From NCBI GenBank assembly GCA_030429565.1, contig JAUIFE010000001.1, positions 1,178,001 through 1,242,000 of the forward strand: a stretch of DNA of 64,000 nucleotides. Direction: 5' to 3'. The stretch is from Holophagae bacterium. Its GTDB lineage: Bacteria > Acidobacteriota > Holophagae > Acanthopleuribacterales > Acanthopleuribacteraceae. Positions 8,629 to 18,082 of the stretch are shown one piece after another. Each line of letters opens with the position of its first letter. Within the stretch, counting starts at the first letter, position 1. The translations under genes and the position numbers were made by a program. The notes beneath the pieces were generated by a model. That model was not told where the DNA came from. It was given only the letters and a program-made list of their open reading frames with translations, and did no database searches.

Positions 8629-11442
8629 ATGCGTTTTGGTAGCAAAGCACTGCTCTTGCTGTGCCTATTTACACCTGCATTATTTGGACAAAGTCAGACT
8701 AGCGTGCTCTACGGCACCATCACCAATGAAGATCTGCCCTTACCGGGCGCAACCGTCACCTTAACCGGCAAAGTGCTCCAAGGCACCCGCCAAACGGTGG
8801 TCGGCGAAAACGGGAACTATCGTTTTACGCTGTTGCCGCCGGGTGACGGCTATGAGCTGGTCGTATCTATGGTCGGTTTTGGCACCGTGGTTCGCAAAAA
8901 CCTGCGTCTACCACTGGGAAAATCGGTCAAGATCGACGTCGCCATGAAGCCCGAGGCCATTGAAGACACCCTGGTCGTCACCGCCGAAACACCGATGATC
9001 GACACCAGCACCAACCAGATAAGCAACAACTTCAGCGGCGAGTTTTTGGATAAAATCACCAACGACCGCTCGATGTCGACGGTCATGGCGATGGCGCCCG
9101 GTGTGCTTGAAGGCAACAACCCCAACATGCTTGGCGGCTCCAGTACCGACAACGTTTACTTGATCGACGGTGCCGACAACACCGATCCGGCCTCAAAAAC
9201 CTGGGGCACCCAAATCAACTTCGACGCCATTCAGGACATTCAGGTCATCACCGGCGGCATTTCCGCCGAGCACGGACGCGGCCAAGGCGGTTTGGTCAAC
9301 TTGGTCACCAAGTCCGGCGGCAACACGTTCGAGGGCAACTTTCGCTTTCTTAAATCGGATGTGGACTGGAACGAAGAAGCCGACGGCCAACCTTTCGACG
9401 AGAGCACGCGCTACACCACCGAGGACCGTTTCGCTATGACCCTGGGCGGCCCCATCATCAAAGACCGCCTGTGGTTTTTCACGGCATTTGAAACGCGCGG
9501 CAAAGAAAACCAAACCTTCCACTACCCCAACATGACGGCCTTTGAAGGCCAAGACACCACGACCCAGGTCTCCCACAACCCCAAGTACGAGGGCCATTAC
9601 CTCAACCTCAAGTTGACCTGGCAAGCAGCGGTTAACCATCGTTTCATCGCAACGTTCAACGAAGACCCGATTGAGTTCCCGCTGCGCTCTTACCTCAACT
9701 ACGATAACTACCAAGACCCCTTTGTTACCCGCCGTGAGCAAGGTGGTGAGACGGCGATGTTGGAGTGGAACTGGAACATCAGCGACGCCTCTTACCTGAC
9801 CGCCAAAATTCAGCGCTTTGATTCTCCGCTGAACAACCTGCCCAGCAACGCCTCGTTGCGTTCCACCTTGCAACGCCCGGTGCAGCAGTTTGTCACCAAC
9901 GAAGCGGGCTCTTACTATCCGGCTTGGTCGGCGCCCAACACCTTCTACACCTCAACGCGTCAGTTCCAAAGCAACGTGGTGACTTACAACCACTTCATCA
10001 ACGGCGGCATGGGTAGCCACGACCTCAAAGCCGGCATTGAGTACCGTGACTCCGAATACGGCAGCCAGACCGACCTCTACAACGGCGGCTTTCGCATGTA
10101 TTGGAGTGAGCGTGGCGACTACGGTGCCATGCTGATCTACGACGACCAACGCCCCGCCGTCAACACCAACGAAGATTATCGTGCGGTGTTCGTTCAAGAT
10201 GAATGGCGCATGAATGACAGCCTGACGCTGAACCTCGGCCTGCGTACGGAAAACCTCATCCTCAAAAACACCGACCAAACCGAAATCGTCAACCAAAAGT
10301 TCGGCGACATGATGAGCCCACGTATCGGCTTCGCCTACGAAATGAAAGGCGGCTCGTTGCACGGCTCCTTCGCGCGTTACTACGACGCCATCGGCGATTG
10401 GATTGTCGACAACAGCCAACCTGGCCAGCAATACAACCGCGATTGGTACTGGCTCAACCCCGATATTTCCGATTTGATCGCCCAGGGTCTGCGCCCGTGG
10501 GAAAATCCCGATGACTGGGCGCAAATCAACCCCGAAGACCACCCCGACATGTGGTCCTTCCGCAACACCAGCACCTTCGGTCCCGACGGCAACCTCGAGG
10601 TCTTCGGCACCATCGATCCCTCACACATGGATGAATTCACGCTCGGTTACGACTGGCAGCTTTCACGCATGTACGCGGCTTCGGTTAACGCCTACCACCG
10701 CACGTGGAAAGACACCTACGAAGACACGGATTACGACCAAGACGGTCAGTGGAGTTTCTTGACCAACGAGGGCACCTGGCGCAAATACCGCGCCGCCATT
10801 CTGAGTTTACAAAAACGCCTCGGTCCCGACGGCTTCCAATTCTTCACGTCCTACACCTACTCGCAAACACGCGGCATTTCCACCAGCGACAACTCCACCG
10901 CTTACTTGGATTCGCCCTACCAAGTCCACAACTGGCGCGGCAAAATCCTCGATGTGCCCCACAACTTCAAGTTCAACGGCTCATACACGACTGATTTAGG
11001 TTTCATCGTCGGCGTCAATTTTGTGCTCCAGAGCGGCGAAGCCTGGACACCCCTTATCGACGTCACCAACCTCATCCCCGACGGCGTCAACGAAGACCAA
11101 ATCGAAACCGTGTACTACGAAACACGGGGCAGCCGCCGCTTGCCGACCTACACCCGCACCGACCTTCACCTGGAATACGAATTCAAACTGTTCCAAGGTC
11201 GCGTTCGACCATCGCTGTACCTGGACATCTTTAACGCACTGGACCAACGCCGCATCATCGAGGTCGACCAAAACATAGGGTTTGGTTCGTACCAAACCGA
11301 CGCGACACCGGGTACACAGGAATACATCGACTTCGTCACCACCAACGCACCGGTCTTAGAGGACCCGACCGTCAACTTCGGCGAGGCCACCCTCTACAGC
11401 TTTCCGCGCAGTTATTACGTGGGCTTTAACGTCGAATTTTAA
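8629..11442 (+). CDS. Oar-type TonB-dependent receptor with carboxypeptidase-regulatory domain
   Basis: 937 residues. Signal peptide at 1-20 (LLLLCLFTPALFGQ). Residues about 24-115 form a carboxypeptidase-regulatory-like beta-sandwich (LPGATVTLTG...GNYRFTLLPPG). A TonB plug follows (TSTNQISNNFSGEFLDKI..., VYLIDGADN, IQDIQVITGG), then a large barrel ending in an aromatic terminus (SYYVGFNVEF) suitable for BAM insertion. The ATG at 8629 is chosen over upstream codons of the same frame because GGAGGAG lies 4 bases before it and the signal peptide begins there. Proteins of this type import large or unknown ligands across the outer membrane using TonB energy; in Myxococcus the Oar member is needed for social development. 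The ligand here is unknown. The gene is a single unit with its own terminator. Confidence 0.92.
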   Translation: MRFGSKALLLLCLFTPALFGQSQTSVLYGTITNEDLPLPGATVTLTGKVLQGTRQTVVGENGNYRFTLLPPGDGYELVVSMVGFGTVVRKNLRLPLGKSVKIDVAMKPEAIEDTLVVTAETPMIDTSTNQISNNFSGEFLDKITNDRSMSTVMAMAPGVLEGNNPNMLGGSSTDNVYLIDGADNTDPASKTWGTQINFDAIQDIQVITGGISAEHGRGQGGLVNLVTKSGGNTFEGNFRFLKSDVDWNEEADGQPFDESTRYTTEDRFAMTLGGPIIKDRLWFFTAFETRGKENQTFHYPNMTAFEGQDTTTQVSHNPKYEGHYLNLKLTWQAAVNHRFIATFNEDPIEFPLRSYLNYDNYQDPFVTRREQGGETAMLEWNWNISDASYLTAKIQRFDSPLNNLPSNASLRSTLQRPVQQFVTNEAGSYYPAWSAPNTFYTSTRQFQSNVVTYNHFINGGMGSHDLKAGIEYRDSEYGSQTDLYNGGFRMYWSERGDYGAMLIYDDQRPAVNTNEDYRAVFVQDEWRMNDSLTLNLGLRTENLILKNTDQTEIVNQKFGDMMSPRIGFAYEMKGGSLHGSFARYYDAIGDWIVDNSQPGQQYNRDWYWLNPDISDLIAQGLRPWENPDDWAQINPEDHPDMWSFRNTSTFGPDGNLEVFGTIDPSHMDEFTLGYDWQLSRMYAASVNAYHRTWKDTYEDTDYDQDGQWSFLTNEGTWRKYRAAILSLQKRLGPDGFQFFTSYTYSQTRGISTSDNSTAYLDSPYQVHNWRGKILDVPHNFKFNGSYTTDLGFIVGVNFVLQSGEAWTPLIDVTNLIPDGVNEDQIETVYYETRGSRRLPTYTRTDLHLEYEFKLFQGRVRPSLYLDIFNALDQRRIIEVDQNIGFGSYQTDATPGTQEYIDFVTTNAPVLEDPTVNFGEATLYSFPRSYYVGFNVEF

Positions 11443-11474
11443 TCACGAGCGGCACTTGTGCCATAAACAAATCA

Positions 11475-11500
11475 GGAGAGCCGCCGGGCTCTCCTTTTTT
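11475..11500 (+). terminator. Rho-independent terminator of the Oar-type receptor gene
   Basis: Perfect 8-bp stem GGAGAGCC / GGCTCTCC with a 4-base loop, directly followed by six T, 32 bases after the receptor stop codon. Confidence 0.92.
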
Positions 11501-11525
11501 GGTTTGGGATGAAAATGGGTCGGGG

Positions 11526-12350
11526 TTAGGCGCCGAATTCTACGTGATAACCACCGAACTTGCGTACGTTCAGTACGCCGCGATCCAAGATCAGGTACTG
11601 CCCTTTAATGCCTTTCAGGACACCACTGATCTCCGGTGTTTTGTCAAAATTAAGCGAGGTGACTTTCTCTGGAAACTGTTGAACCGGGAAATTTAGGGCG
11701 ACCGGTTGTGCATCGGTCAACATGGTGACGGCCTCGGCCCCGTGTTCCGCTTGAATCTCGGCCACAGCGGCGCGATTCAGGTCAAACAGGCGGTCGCGTT
11801 CCGCGGCTAAATCGACCGGGCTCACATCGCCTTTGAGCATCTTGCGCCAGTTGGTTTTGTCGGCAACGTGTTTTTTGAACAGGACCTCCACCAGCCCCGA
11901 AATAAGCCGGGTGCCGACTTTGAGAATCGGCAAGGCTTGAATAGCGCCCTGGTCAATCCAGCGGGTAGGAATTTGCGTTTCCCGCGTAATGCCCACCTTA
12001 ACGCCGGACGAGTTGGCCAGGTAGACATAGTGGGGCTTCATACAGCGCGACAAACCCCAATCCGGCTGGCGACAGGTGCCGGCGGCGTAGTGGCACAGCT
12101 CCGGTTTGAGAATGCAGGAATCGCACTCGGCCAGGGTTTGCGTGCAAGGGTAACAATAACCCTGTTGGTAACTTTTTTTGATGACGCGGCCGCAGCCAAA
12201 ACATTCGATGCGACCGGTGAACGAAAGTTGAATCTCACGGCCAATGTATTCGTTGAGTGGAATCTTGAGTTCGTCGAGTCGCAGCTCATAGGTAATGGGA
12301 TCATTGAGCGTCACGGCCATTTTGCTCAAGTGCCCTGAAAACGTTTGCAC
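11526..12350 (-). CDS. DUF2797 family protein (zinc-binding, GIY-YIG-like)
   Basis: 274 residues with the DUF2797 layout. A cysteine-rich block at about residues 48-95 holds paired cysteines (CFGCG, CYPC, CDSC, then CHYAAGTC) that look like zinc ligands. Next comes HYVYLANSSGVKVGITR followed by RWIDQGA, which reads like the first strands of a GIY-YIG nuclease fold; the link to GIY-YIG is my inference. The start is GTG at 12350, supported by GGGAGG 6 bases upstream. Function in the literature is undefined as far as I know; a nucleic-acid role is plausible. It is read away from the receptor terminator, and the next gene upstream on the same strand begins about 120 bases away. Confidence 0.85.
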   Translation of the reverse strand: MQTFSGHLSKMAVTLNDPITYELRLDELKIPLNEYIGREIQLSFTGRIECFGCGRVIKKSYQQGYCYPCTQTLAECDSCILKPELCHYAAGTCRQPDWGLSRCMKPHYVYLANSSGVKVGITRETQIPTRWIDQGAIQALPILKVGTRLISGLVEVLFKKHVADKTNWRKMLKGDVSPVDLAAERDRLFDLNRAAVAEIQAEHGAEAVTMLTDAQPVALNFPVQQFPEKVTSLNFDKTPEISGVLKGIKGQYLILDRGVLNVRKFGGYHVEFGA

Positions 12351-12473
12351 GGAAAACCTCCCGAAAGTTCAGCCTGCACCATAGCGCGAAATGCGGGCGC
12401 CGGCAATCACCGACACCGTCAACCCGAACTTCTCTGCGATAGCACCGGGCGACGGCCGGAAACCGCGATAAGG

Positions 12474-13661
12474 CTAGGATTCCCGTTCGATCAAGCCTTC
12501 CTGCTCAAGGCGCGCTACGGTTTTTTTGTAATCGTTAATCAGTTCGATTTGAACCGCTTCACCGGCATTGAGATGGTCGATATTCTGATCCCAAATTTGC
12601 TGAAGCAGCGGCTGATAGAAACGGTGCAAGCTGGGCTTGAGACGCGCTGGAAAGCCGCGGCTCTTTTTCTGGCGCCCACCGCCGGAACCGGCGTCGTAAA
12701 AGCGCACGCCCTGCTCAATCGCCCAGGCTATCGGCTGGTAGTAACAGGTTTCAAAATGAAGGAAGGCGTAGTCGTCGCGCGCGCCCCAGTAGCGTCCGTA
12801 AAGCCAGTCACGATCGTGGATGAGAAAGGACATCGCAATCGGCGCGTCTTCACCGGGAGCAAAGGCACAAACCAGCACCACGTGCCGGCGAAAATCACGC
12901 GCCAAGGCTTGAAAAAAGGCGTGTTTCAGGTAGTGGCTGTAACCCCAGTATTTGACGCAGGTGTCGGTATAAAAGGCGTACATGATATCGAAGTACTCGT
13001 CGGGTACGGCGTCACCGGCGAGCACCTTGAAGGTCACGCCCAGTTCGGTGACCTTGCGGCGTTCGCGTTTGATATTTTTGCGCTGGTGGCTGCGAAAGGA
13101 AGCCAGGTAGTCGTCAAAGGAACCGAAATCGTTGTTTTCCCAAATCAGGCCGTGGTGGTGCCAAGCGCCCATTCCCAGTTCCGTCATTTGCGCAACCCAG
13201 TCCGGTGCACCGTGCAAAAGATGCAAGCCGGCCAACCGATGTTGCTTGCAGAAGCGGTCGATTTCGCACAGCAAGGCGCGGTTGAGCGCTTGCGGATGCT
13301 GATCCTCGGCCAGCAAAAAGCGGTAACCCAGCGCAGGCGTAAACGGGCTCATGCCGAGGAGCTTGGGGTAGTAGGCGATGCCGACTTGATGGGCCACCCG
13401 CGCCCATTCCGAATCAAACACAAATTCACCGCGACTGTGGTCCTTGAGGTAGAGCGGCGCGGCGGCGACCAGCCGCTCCCCCTCGAAACAAAGGCAGTGG
13501 CAGGCCTGCCACCCCTCGGCGGCAACGGCACTGCGACTGGTTTCGAGGTGATGCAACCAAGACCAGCGCAGGAACGGATAAGCGTAACGGTCCGCCAAAG
13601 CGTCCCAATCCGCCTGCTCGCAGGCCTCAATCGACTGAATCCATTGGAAACGAAACGTCAT
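12474..13661 (-). CDS. FemAB-like GNAT acyltransferase (DUF482 family)
   Basis: 395 residues matching the peptidogalycan/FemAB-like group (DUF482). Characteristic segments are RWSWLHHLE near residue 32, DFGSFDDYLASFRSHQRKNIKRE around 180-200, and GRYWGARDDYAFLHFETCYYQPI near 300, followed by AGSGGGRQKKSRGF. The family has tandem GNAT folds and is thought to transfer acyl or aminoacyl groups, but substrates are not established. It is the second gene of a minus-strand pair: the methyltransferase upstream ends 14 bases before this ATG. Cytosolic; no signal or membrane segment. Confidence 0.85.
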   Translation of the reverse strand: MTFRFQWIQSIEACEQADWDALADRYAYPFLRWSWLHHLETSRSAVAAEGWQACHCLCFEGERLVAAAPLYLKDHSRGEFVFDSEWARVAHQVGIAYYPKLLGMSPFTPALGYRFLLAEDQHPQALNRALLCEIDRFCKQHRLAGLHLLHGAPDWVAQMTELGMGAWHHHGLIWENNDFGSFDDYLASFRSHQRKNIKRERRKVTELGVTFKVLAGDAVPDEYFDIMYAFYTDTCVKYWGYSHYLKHAFFQALARDFRRHVVLVCAFAPGEDAPIAMSFLIHDRDWLYGRYWGARDDYAFLHFETCYYQPIAWAIEQGVRFYDAGSGGGRQKKSRGFPARLKPSLHRFYQPLLQQIWDQNIDHLNAGEAVQIELINDYKKTVARLEQEGLIERES

Positions 13662-13675
13662 AGGTACTTGTGCCT

Positions 13676-14275
13676 CTAACGCCGGCGGGTGCGCTCAAAC
13701 GCCAGCAGATGGTTGTCGGCGGGCATGGCAAAGTCTTCGACCAAGGTCAACCCGCTCTCTTCAGCATGCGCGCAAATGTCTTCAAAATCGCGGATCCCCG
13801 AATGGGGTGAGCGCTCGCGCAGCACGTAGTCAAAATGTTCATTGCCTTTGCCGGTGTAACGTCCGTTGTAATTGAACGGCCCGTAAATCGCGAGTTTCCC
13901 GCCGCGCGGCAGGCGTTTACCAGCTTGCGCCAACAAACGATGCCCTTGGGCCGAACTCATGATGTGCAGCGTGTTGGCGGTGTACATACCGTCAAAAGCG
14001 AACTTGGGCCAAGAGCTCATATCGACGTCGAGCAGGCGCACCGGTTTGAGATTGGGGGCGGGATGGGCCGTCAACCAGGCCGCGATCCCCTCGAGGTTAT
14101 CGGCCCGATCGCTGGGATGCCACTCGAGAAAAGGCAAACGCGGCGCGAAATATACGGCGTGTTGGCCGGTGCCGGAACCAACCTCAAGAATACTGTGTCG
14201 ATCGGCGAAAAAGTCGCGCAGAATTTGAAAAATCGGTTCCTGGTTGCGTTCACATGCGGCGGAATAAGGTTTCAT
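13676..14275 (-). CDS. DUF938 SAM-dependent methyltransferase
   Basis: 199 residues, full length for DUF938. N-terminus PYSAACERNQEPI, then the SAM-binding glycine motif ILEVGSGTGQHAVYFA (about 29-44), WHPSDRA, and later FDGMYTANTLHIMS and GPFNYNGRYT, all typical. It acts on an unknown substrate. It lies 14 bases upstream of the FemAB-like gene and probably shares its mRNA. No signal peptide. Confidence 0.88.
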   Translation of the reverse strand: MKPYSAACERNQEPIFQILRDFFADRHSILEVGSGTGQHAVYFAPRLPFLEWHPSDRADNLEGIAAWLTAHPAPNLKPVRLLDVDMSSWPKFAFDGMYTANTLHIMSSAQGHRLLAQAGKRLPRGGKLAIYGPFNYNGRYTGKGNEHFDYVLRERSPHSGIRDFEDICAHAEESGLTLVEDFAMPADNHLLAFERTRRR

Positions 14276-14504
14276 GGCGTGGCCTAGCGAAAAGATGGTT
14301 TTAACATGGGTATGCTAGCACGCCCGTCGGTCGGCGTTCGGCCGGGAAAAACCGAGGCGCACCGGCGCGAGCTCGTATGATGCAGGAAACCCGCATTGCC
14401 CAATCCTTCAGGTGCGGCGCCACGATGGGCCATGAGGGTGCCGATGACCGCGACAGGCGAAGCAGTGATTCCAGGACGGGTCACACCAAGGGCCCATGAC
14501 AGGC

Positions 14505-15341
14505 TTAGTTGTCGTTCCCCGTTTCCGGTTGGGCCGCGTCTGGTTGGGCCGCGTCTGGTTGGGCCGCGTCTGGTTGGGCCGCGTCTGGTTGGGTCGCGTC
14601 TGGTTGGTCGGCATTTGGTGGCTCGGCGGCCGGCGACGTTTGCCCTGCAGCCCCTGAACCGGCGGCACGATCACCGGGTTGTGTAGCAGGTTGACCCAGG
14701 GACGGGTGGGGACGAAAATTTTGCAAGGCCTCAATCTGCGTACCGAGGTCAAAATCGCGCAACAGTCCGAGGCTCTGCAGGCGAACGGGGCCTTCCGGCG
14801 TCATCATCACGCGAAAACAGCTCGCGGCTTCTTCGCGGCGTTCTTCAACCTGGGCCACACCGACAAAACGAAAAATGCGGCCGTTTTCGAAGGGTACAAC
14901 CGCTTTGGACCGGACGTGAAACTCATTGCGGGCCAGTGACTTTTCCATCGTTTCTTCAATTTCAGTTTCCAATTCGGCAAGGGTGCGATCCTGCCAACCC
15001 GATTCGCGATAAAGCGAGATGAGGTTGGTCGTGCGCCCGTCTTCGCGCAACGCCGATTGATCCCAAAAAGCAATTGATTCATTGCCGAACACCGCCGAAC
15101 GCCGGTGCGGTTGGAAATTTTCCGGCAGGCGCACCTGCACCAGCTCTTCCACCCGGGCCCGAACTTTGGCGGGATCCTCTTCGACGCGCGAGCGAACAAA
15201 GACCATGATGCCGATGATCAGGAACATCAAGCCAAACCAACCGCCAATCAGTTGCAAGAAGCAGCCGCGACGCGAAGCTTGTTGCTTGGCTAAAAAATCA
15301 TCCGCGTTGTCGACCACGGTAGTTTTATCGTTAGCGGCCAA
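14505..15341 (-). CDS. Single-pass membrane protein with PDA-rich tandem-repeat tail
   Basis: 278 residues from a TTG at 15341, preferred because GGGAGG lies 5 bases upstream; an ATG at 15377 in frame lacks a ribosome site. One membrane helix lies at about residues 28-50 (LIGGWFGLMFLIIGIMVF). The following 150 residues form a soluble domain with mixed alpha/beta pattern and no recognised family. The C-terminus is low complexity: after a Pro/Ala-rich stretch come six QPDAA-type pentads encoded by a 15-bp DNA repeat. Located alone, 229 bases downstream in transcription from nothing obvious. Function unknown. Confidence 0.75.
   Translation of the reverse strand: MAANDKTTVVDNADDFLAKQQASRRGCFLQLIGGWFGLMFLIIGIMVFVRSRVEEDPAKVRARVEELVQVRLPENFQPHRRSAVFGNESIAFWDQSALREDGRTTNLISLYRESGWQDRTLAELETEIEETMEKSLARNEFHVRSKAVVPFENGRIFRFVGVAQVEERREEAASCFRVMMTPEGPVRLQSLGLLRDFDLGTQIEALQNFRPHPSLGQPATQPGDRAAGSGAAGQTSPAAEPPNADQPDATQPDAAQPDAAQPDAAQPDAAQPETGNDN
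14528..14617 (-). repeat. 15-bp tandem repeat, six units, inside a coding region
   Basis: Four identical units GTTGGGCCGCGTCTG at 14528-14587, one with a single change (14588-14602) and one diverged (14603-14617). The unit length is a multiple of three, so changes in copy number keep the frame. Encodes Gln-Pro-Asp-Ala-Ala pentads. Confidence 0.95.
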
Positions 15342-15798
15342 ATCATCCTCCCAGGTACGTTGTCTCGGACCGAGCACAGGGCGCTAGGTCGGGCGCCGTA
15401 AAAAACATCAAAATGGTGAGCAGTGAACACCGCGAATCGTGCGTATAAGAGGTATTGGGACTGTATCCACGCGGACTCGCGGCACCTCGCCGACCAACAA
15501 GGGCCCTCAACCACAAGAACAGCGCGCCATCATACCCGAAACGGGTCGCAAGGAAAAGCCCGACCGGCGCTGAGTCCCACCATTTCGGTGACCACGGCGC
15601 ACGGCTCGCACGCTTATTGGCGAGGCCTTCACCTCAATCCCACGGAAATGTTTGAGATTTTTGAAACATCAACCGACATTTTTGAAAAGGACGACCGCTT
15701 ATGTATTAGTATGATCGGATGGGAGAGCCGCACAGCGCGTTAATCCGCCGCCGCCTTCCCCCCGAACCCACCATGGACGCTTATCGAAGGAGGGTTTA
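15342..15798. other. Intergenic region between divergent genes
   Basis: 457 bases without a gene. An imperfect palindrome (15648-15669) and a candidate promoter (15682-15709) lie close to the S41 protease gene and are listed separately. The rest is featureless. Confidence 0.5.
15648..15709 (+). promoter_or_regulatory. Candidate operator and promoter of the S41 protease gene
   Basis: ATGTTT and AAACAT arms (15648-15653 and 15664-15669) surround a 10-base spacer, and a second ATTTTTGAAA word follows. TTGAAA at 15682 and TATTAG at 15704 are 16 bases apart and could be the -35 and -10. The whole patch is AT-rich in a GC-rich setting. Assignment is tentative. Confidence 0.3.
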
Positions 15799-17427
15799 AT
15801 GAGAGCGACAAAAGTGATTTTTGCCTTGGCGGCCATGATTTTTGGCAGCGGTTTTGTCGAGCCCCCTGAAAAGAACCCCCTCATCATTTACGAGTCCCTC
15901 GACACCTTGGCTGAAATCCTCGCCACGGTTGAGAGCCAAAGCGCGGAAACGGTAAACGCCAATGAGGTGGTCGAAGGCGCCATCGACGGCTTGCTCGAAC
16001 AACTCGACCCGCACTCTAACTTTTACAACGTCAAGCGCTACCGAACCTTGCGCGAAGATCAAGCCGGCTCTTTTTACGGCATCGGTATCATCGTCGGCTA
16101 CCAGAATCAGCAGTTAACGGTCATTTCCCCTCTGGAGGGCACCCCGGCGGCGGCGGCGGGCATCCAAGCCGGCGACATCATCCGCAAAATTGACCAGCAA
16201 AATACCGCCGATATGGACCTCTACGACGCCATCCGCCTGCTACGCGGCGCCGAGGGCTCACGGGTGTCGATCACACTAGCCAGACCACGCCTCGATGCAA
16301 ATGTCGAGGTTGAGGTACACCGGGCCGAGATTCCCGCCAACAACGTTCGAGCCTCGTTTATGCTCGACCAAAAAACCGGCTATGTCGCGCTCAAGGATTT
16401 CGGTGAATCTGCCGCCGAGGAAATGGAAACCGCCATCCTCAGTCTCCAAGAACAGGGCATGTCGCAGCTCGTGCTCGACCTGCGTGGCAATCCCGGCGGG
16501 CTTTTACCGCAAGCCATCGCCGTCAGCAGCTTGTTTGTTCCCGGCGAAAAGTTGGTGGTCAGCACCGAAGGTCGCTTAACCAGCGCCAACCAGAAGTATT
16601 TTTCGCAAAAGAGTTCCGTCGTCAAACAAACGCCCTTGGTGGTCCTCATTGATCGCGGCAGCGCCAGCGCCTCGGAAATTGTCGCCGGCGCACTTCAAGA
16701 CCATGATCGCGGCCTTATCATCGGTGTCAACTCTTGGGGTAAGGGTTTGGTCCAATCGGTGTTCCCCATCGATGACGGCAAAAAGGGATTGGCCTTGACC
16801 ACGGCGCGCTACTACACGCCTTCGGGCCGCAACATCCAAGGTAGCTTTGAGTCGCTGGAAGCCTACTACAACCCCGAATCCTCGCAAAAAGATTACTTCG
16901 AAAATACCGAACAAACGCAGTTCCGCACGGTACACGGACGCGCCGTCGTCGAAGTGCGCGGCATTACCCCCGACGTTTATCTCAACTTCGAACCAGCCGC
17001 TAAGGAAGTGGACGCACTCAGCGACGATCACAATGCCTTCTTTAACTTTGCCACGACGCGCCCCGAGCTCTACGCCAATCCCGCACCCGACTGGGAAGCC
17101 GACGACGCGCTCGTCGACGATTTCATTCAGTATCTCGCCCAAGAGAAAATCCCTTTCGAGAACCCCGAAGCGTTTCGCGAACCAATTAAACGCAAATTGA
17201 CCCATCAGGTGCTTTACATCAAAGACGCCAAGCTGGCGTGGCGGTACCTCATGAAACACGACCGCCATACGCTTTCGGCTCTGGAATTGCTCCCCAAAGC
17301 CGCGAAACTGTTCCAGGTTTATCTGGGCAACGAAGCCCTCGACAGCGAGTACACACACTCGCTGCGCAATTACGCCAAGCTCAAATTAAACCAACAAGAA
17401 GCCGGCAGTAAACCTCTCGCGCCTTAA
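15799..17427 (+). CDS. S41 carboxy-terminal processing protease (CtpA-type)
   Basis: 542 residues. N-terminal signal sequence (1-20), a short helical region, a PDZ domain at about 90-175 (GTPAAAAGIQAGDIIRKID), then the S41 catalytic domain. The Ser-Lys dyad is visible: Ser290 in GSASASEIVAG and Lys315 in NSWGKG, 25 residues apart as in known CtpA enzymes. About 130 extra C-terminal residues (from about 400) have no recognised fold. AAGGAGG lies 5-6 bases before the ATG. Role: periplasmic trimming of protein C-termini. Stands alone on the plus strand and is convergent with the CheZ-like gene. Confidence 0.93.
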   Translation: MRATKVIFALAAMIFGSGFVEPPEKNPLIIYESLDTLAEILATVESQSAETVNANEVVEGAIDGLLEQLDPHSNFYNVKRYRTLREDQAGSFYGIGIIVGYQNQQLTVISPLEGTPAAAAGIQAGDIIRKIDQQNTADMDLYDAIRLLRGAEGSRVSITLARPRLDANVEVEVHRAEIPANNVRASFMLDQKTGYVALKDFGESAAEEMETAILSLQEQGMSQLVLDLRGNPGGLLPQAIAVSSLFVPGEKLVVSTEGRLTSANQKYFSQKSSVVKQTPLVVLIDRGSASASEIVAGALQDHDRGLIIGVNSWGKGLVQSVFPIDDGKKGLALTTARYYTPSGRNIQGSFESLEAYYNPESSQKDYFENTEQTQFRTVHGRAVVEVRGITPDVYLNFEPAAKEVDALSDDHNAFFNFATTRPELYANPAPDWEADDALVDDFIQYLAQEKIPFENPEAFREPIKRKLTHQVLYIKDAKLAWRYLMKHDRHTLSALELLPKAAKLFQVYLGNEALDSEYTHSLRNYAKLKLNQQEAGSKPLAP

Positions 17428-17455
17428 CCGTGCTGCGCAAGAAGGACGCGCTGAA

Positions 17456-17962
17456 TTAGGCGCGGTTCTTGAGGAACTGAGCAATAATGTCTTCGACGTC
17501 GTCGACCTTGGAGTCGGGGTCTACCGCGTCGCGATCCAAAATATCTTTGCCGGAAGGTGGAATGTGCGCCAAACGCGTCACATCTGGAACCAGTTTGCGG
17601 CGAATGTATTCGGACACGTCAATGAGCTGGTGCCCGACTTTTTCCAATTTCTGACGGGTAATGTCTTGGTACTGATAAAGGTCTAAAATCCCGTCAAGGT
17701 TCTCAAGGCCGTTTTCCGAGTAGCTGAGAATGTCTTCAAGATGGCCGATAATCTGATCGGTGGAAACCACACCCTCTTCGGAACGAACCAGCGCGGTCAA
17801 CAACTCAGCGGAGATGCGTTTAATTTCCTCGAAGTTATTGATGGAGATTTCAACCTGATCCATTACACGGGCGGCACCGCCCTCCGACTCTTCAGCAATC
17901 TTATAGAGCTGGTCGGGGATCGTTTTCTCTTCGTCTGGATCCTCAGGGCGTTTTTTTGCCAT
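17456..17962 (-). CDS. CheZ-like CheY-P phosphatase
   Basis: 168 residues, mostly long helices. The segment LYQYQDITRQKLEKV (95-109) matches the CheZ catalytic motif FQDLTGQ, with Asp100 and Gln104 in the positions of the two catalytic residues. The last residues (VDDVEDIIAQFL) resemble the CheZ C-terminal helix that docks onto CheY, joined by a flexible linker as in CheZ. Known CheZ dephosphorylates CheY-P. The ATG has AGGAG 8 bases upstream. It is the last of three minus-strand genes; the first encodes a receiver-domain protein that could be its substrate. Assignment rests on motif and architecture, since overall similarity to proteobacterial CheZ is low. Confidence 0.72.
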   Translation of the reverse strand: MAKKRPEDPDEEKTIPDQLYKIAEESEGGAARVMDQVEISINNFEEIKRISAELLTALVRSEEGVVSTDQIIGHLEDILSYSENGLENLDGILDLYQYQDITRQKLEKVGHQLIDVSEYIRRKLVPDVTRLAHIPPSGKDILDRDAVDPDSKVDDVEDIIAQFLKNRA

Positions 17963-18082
17963 GAACCAAACTCCTGTGCTTTCTTGGGCCTAGATCGTTC
18001 AGTATTCTATCGAATTTCAGGGAGGTGTGCGGAAAAATCATGCCGCGACCACCAAAAAAGCAGCCTGGGCAAGCGACGCGGG

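Noticed and set aside
12345..13679. 444-codon open frame on plus
   Set aside because: Runs antisense to the FemAB-like gene (12474-13661), which has clear family motifs; the plus frame has no family resemblance and no ribosome site.
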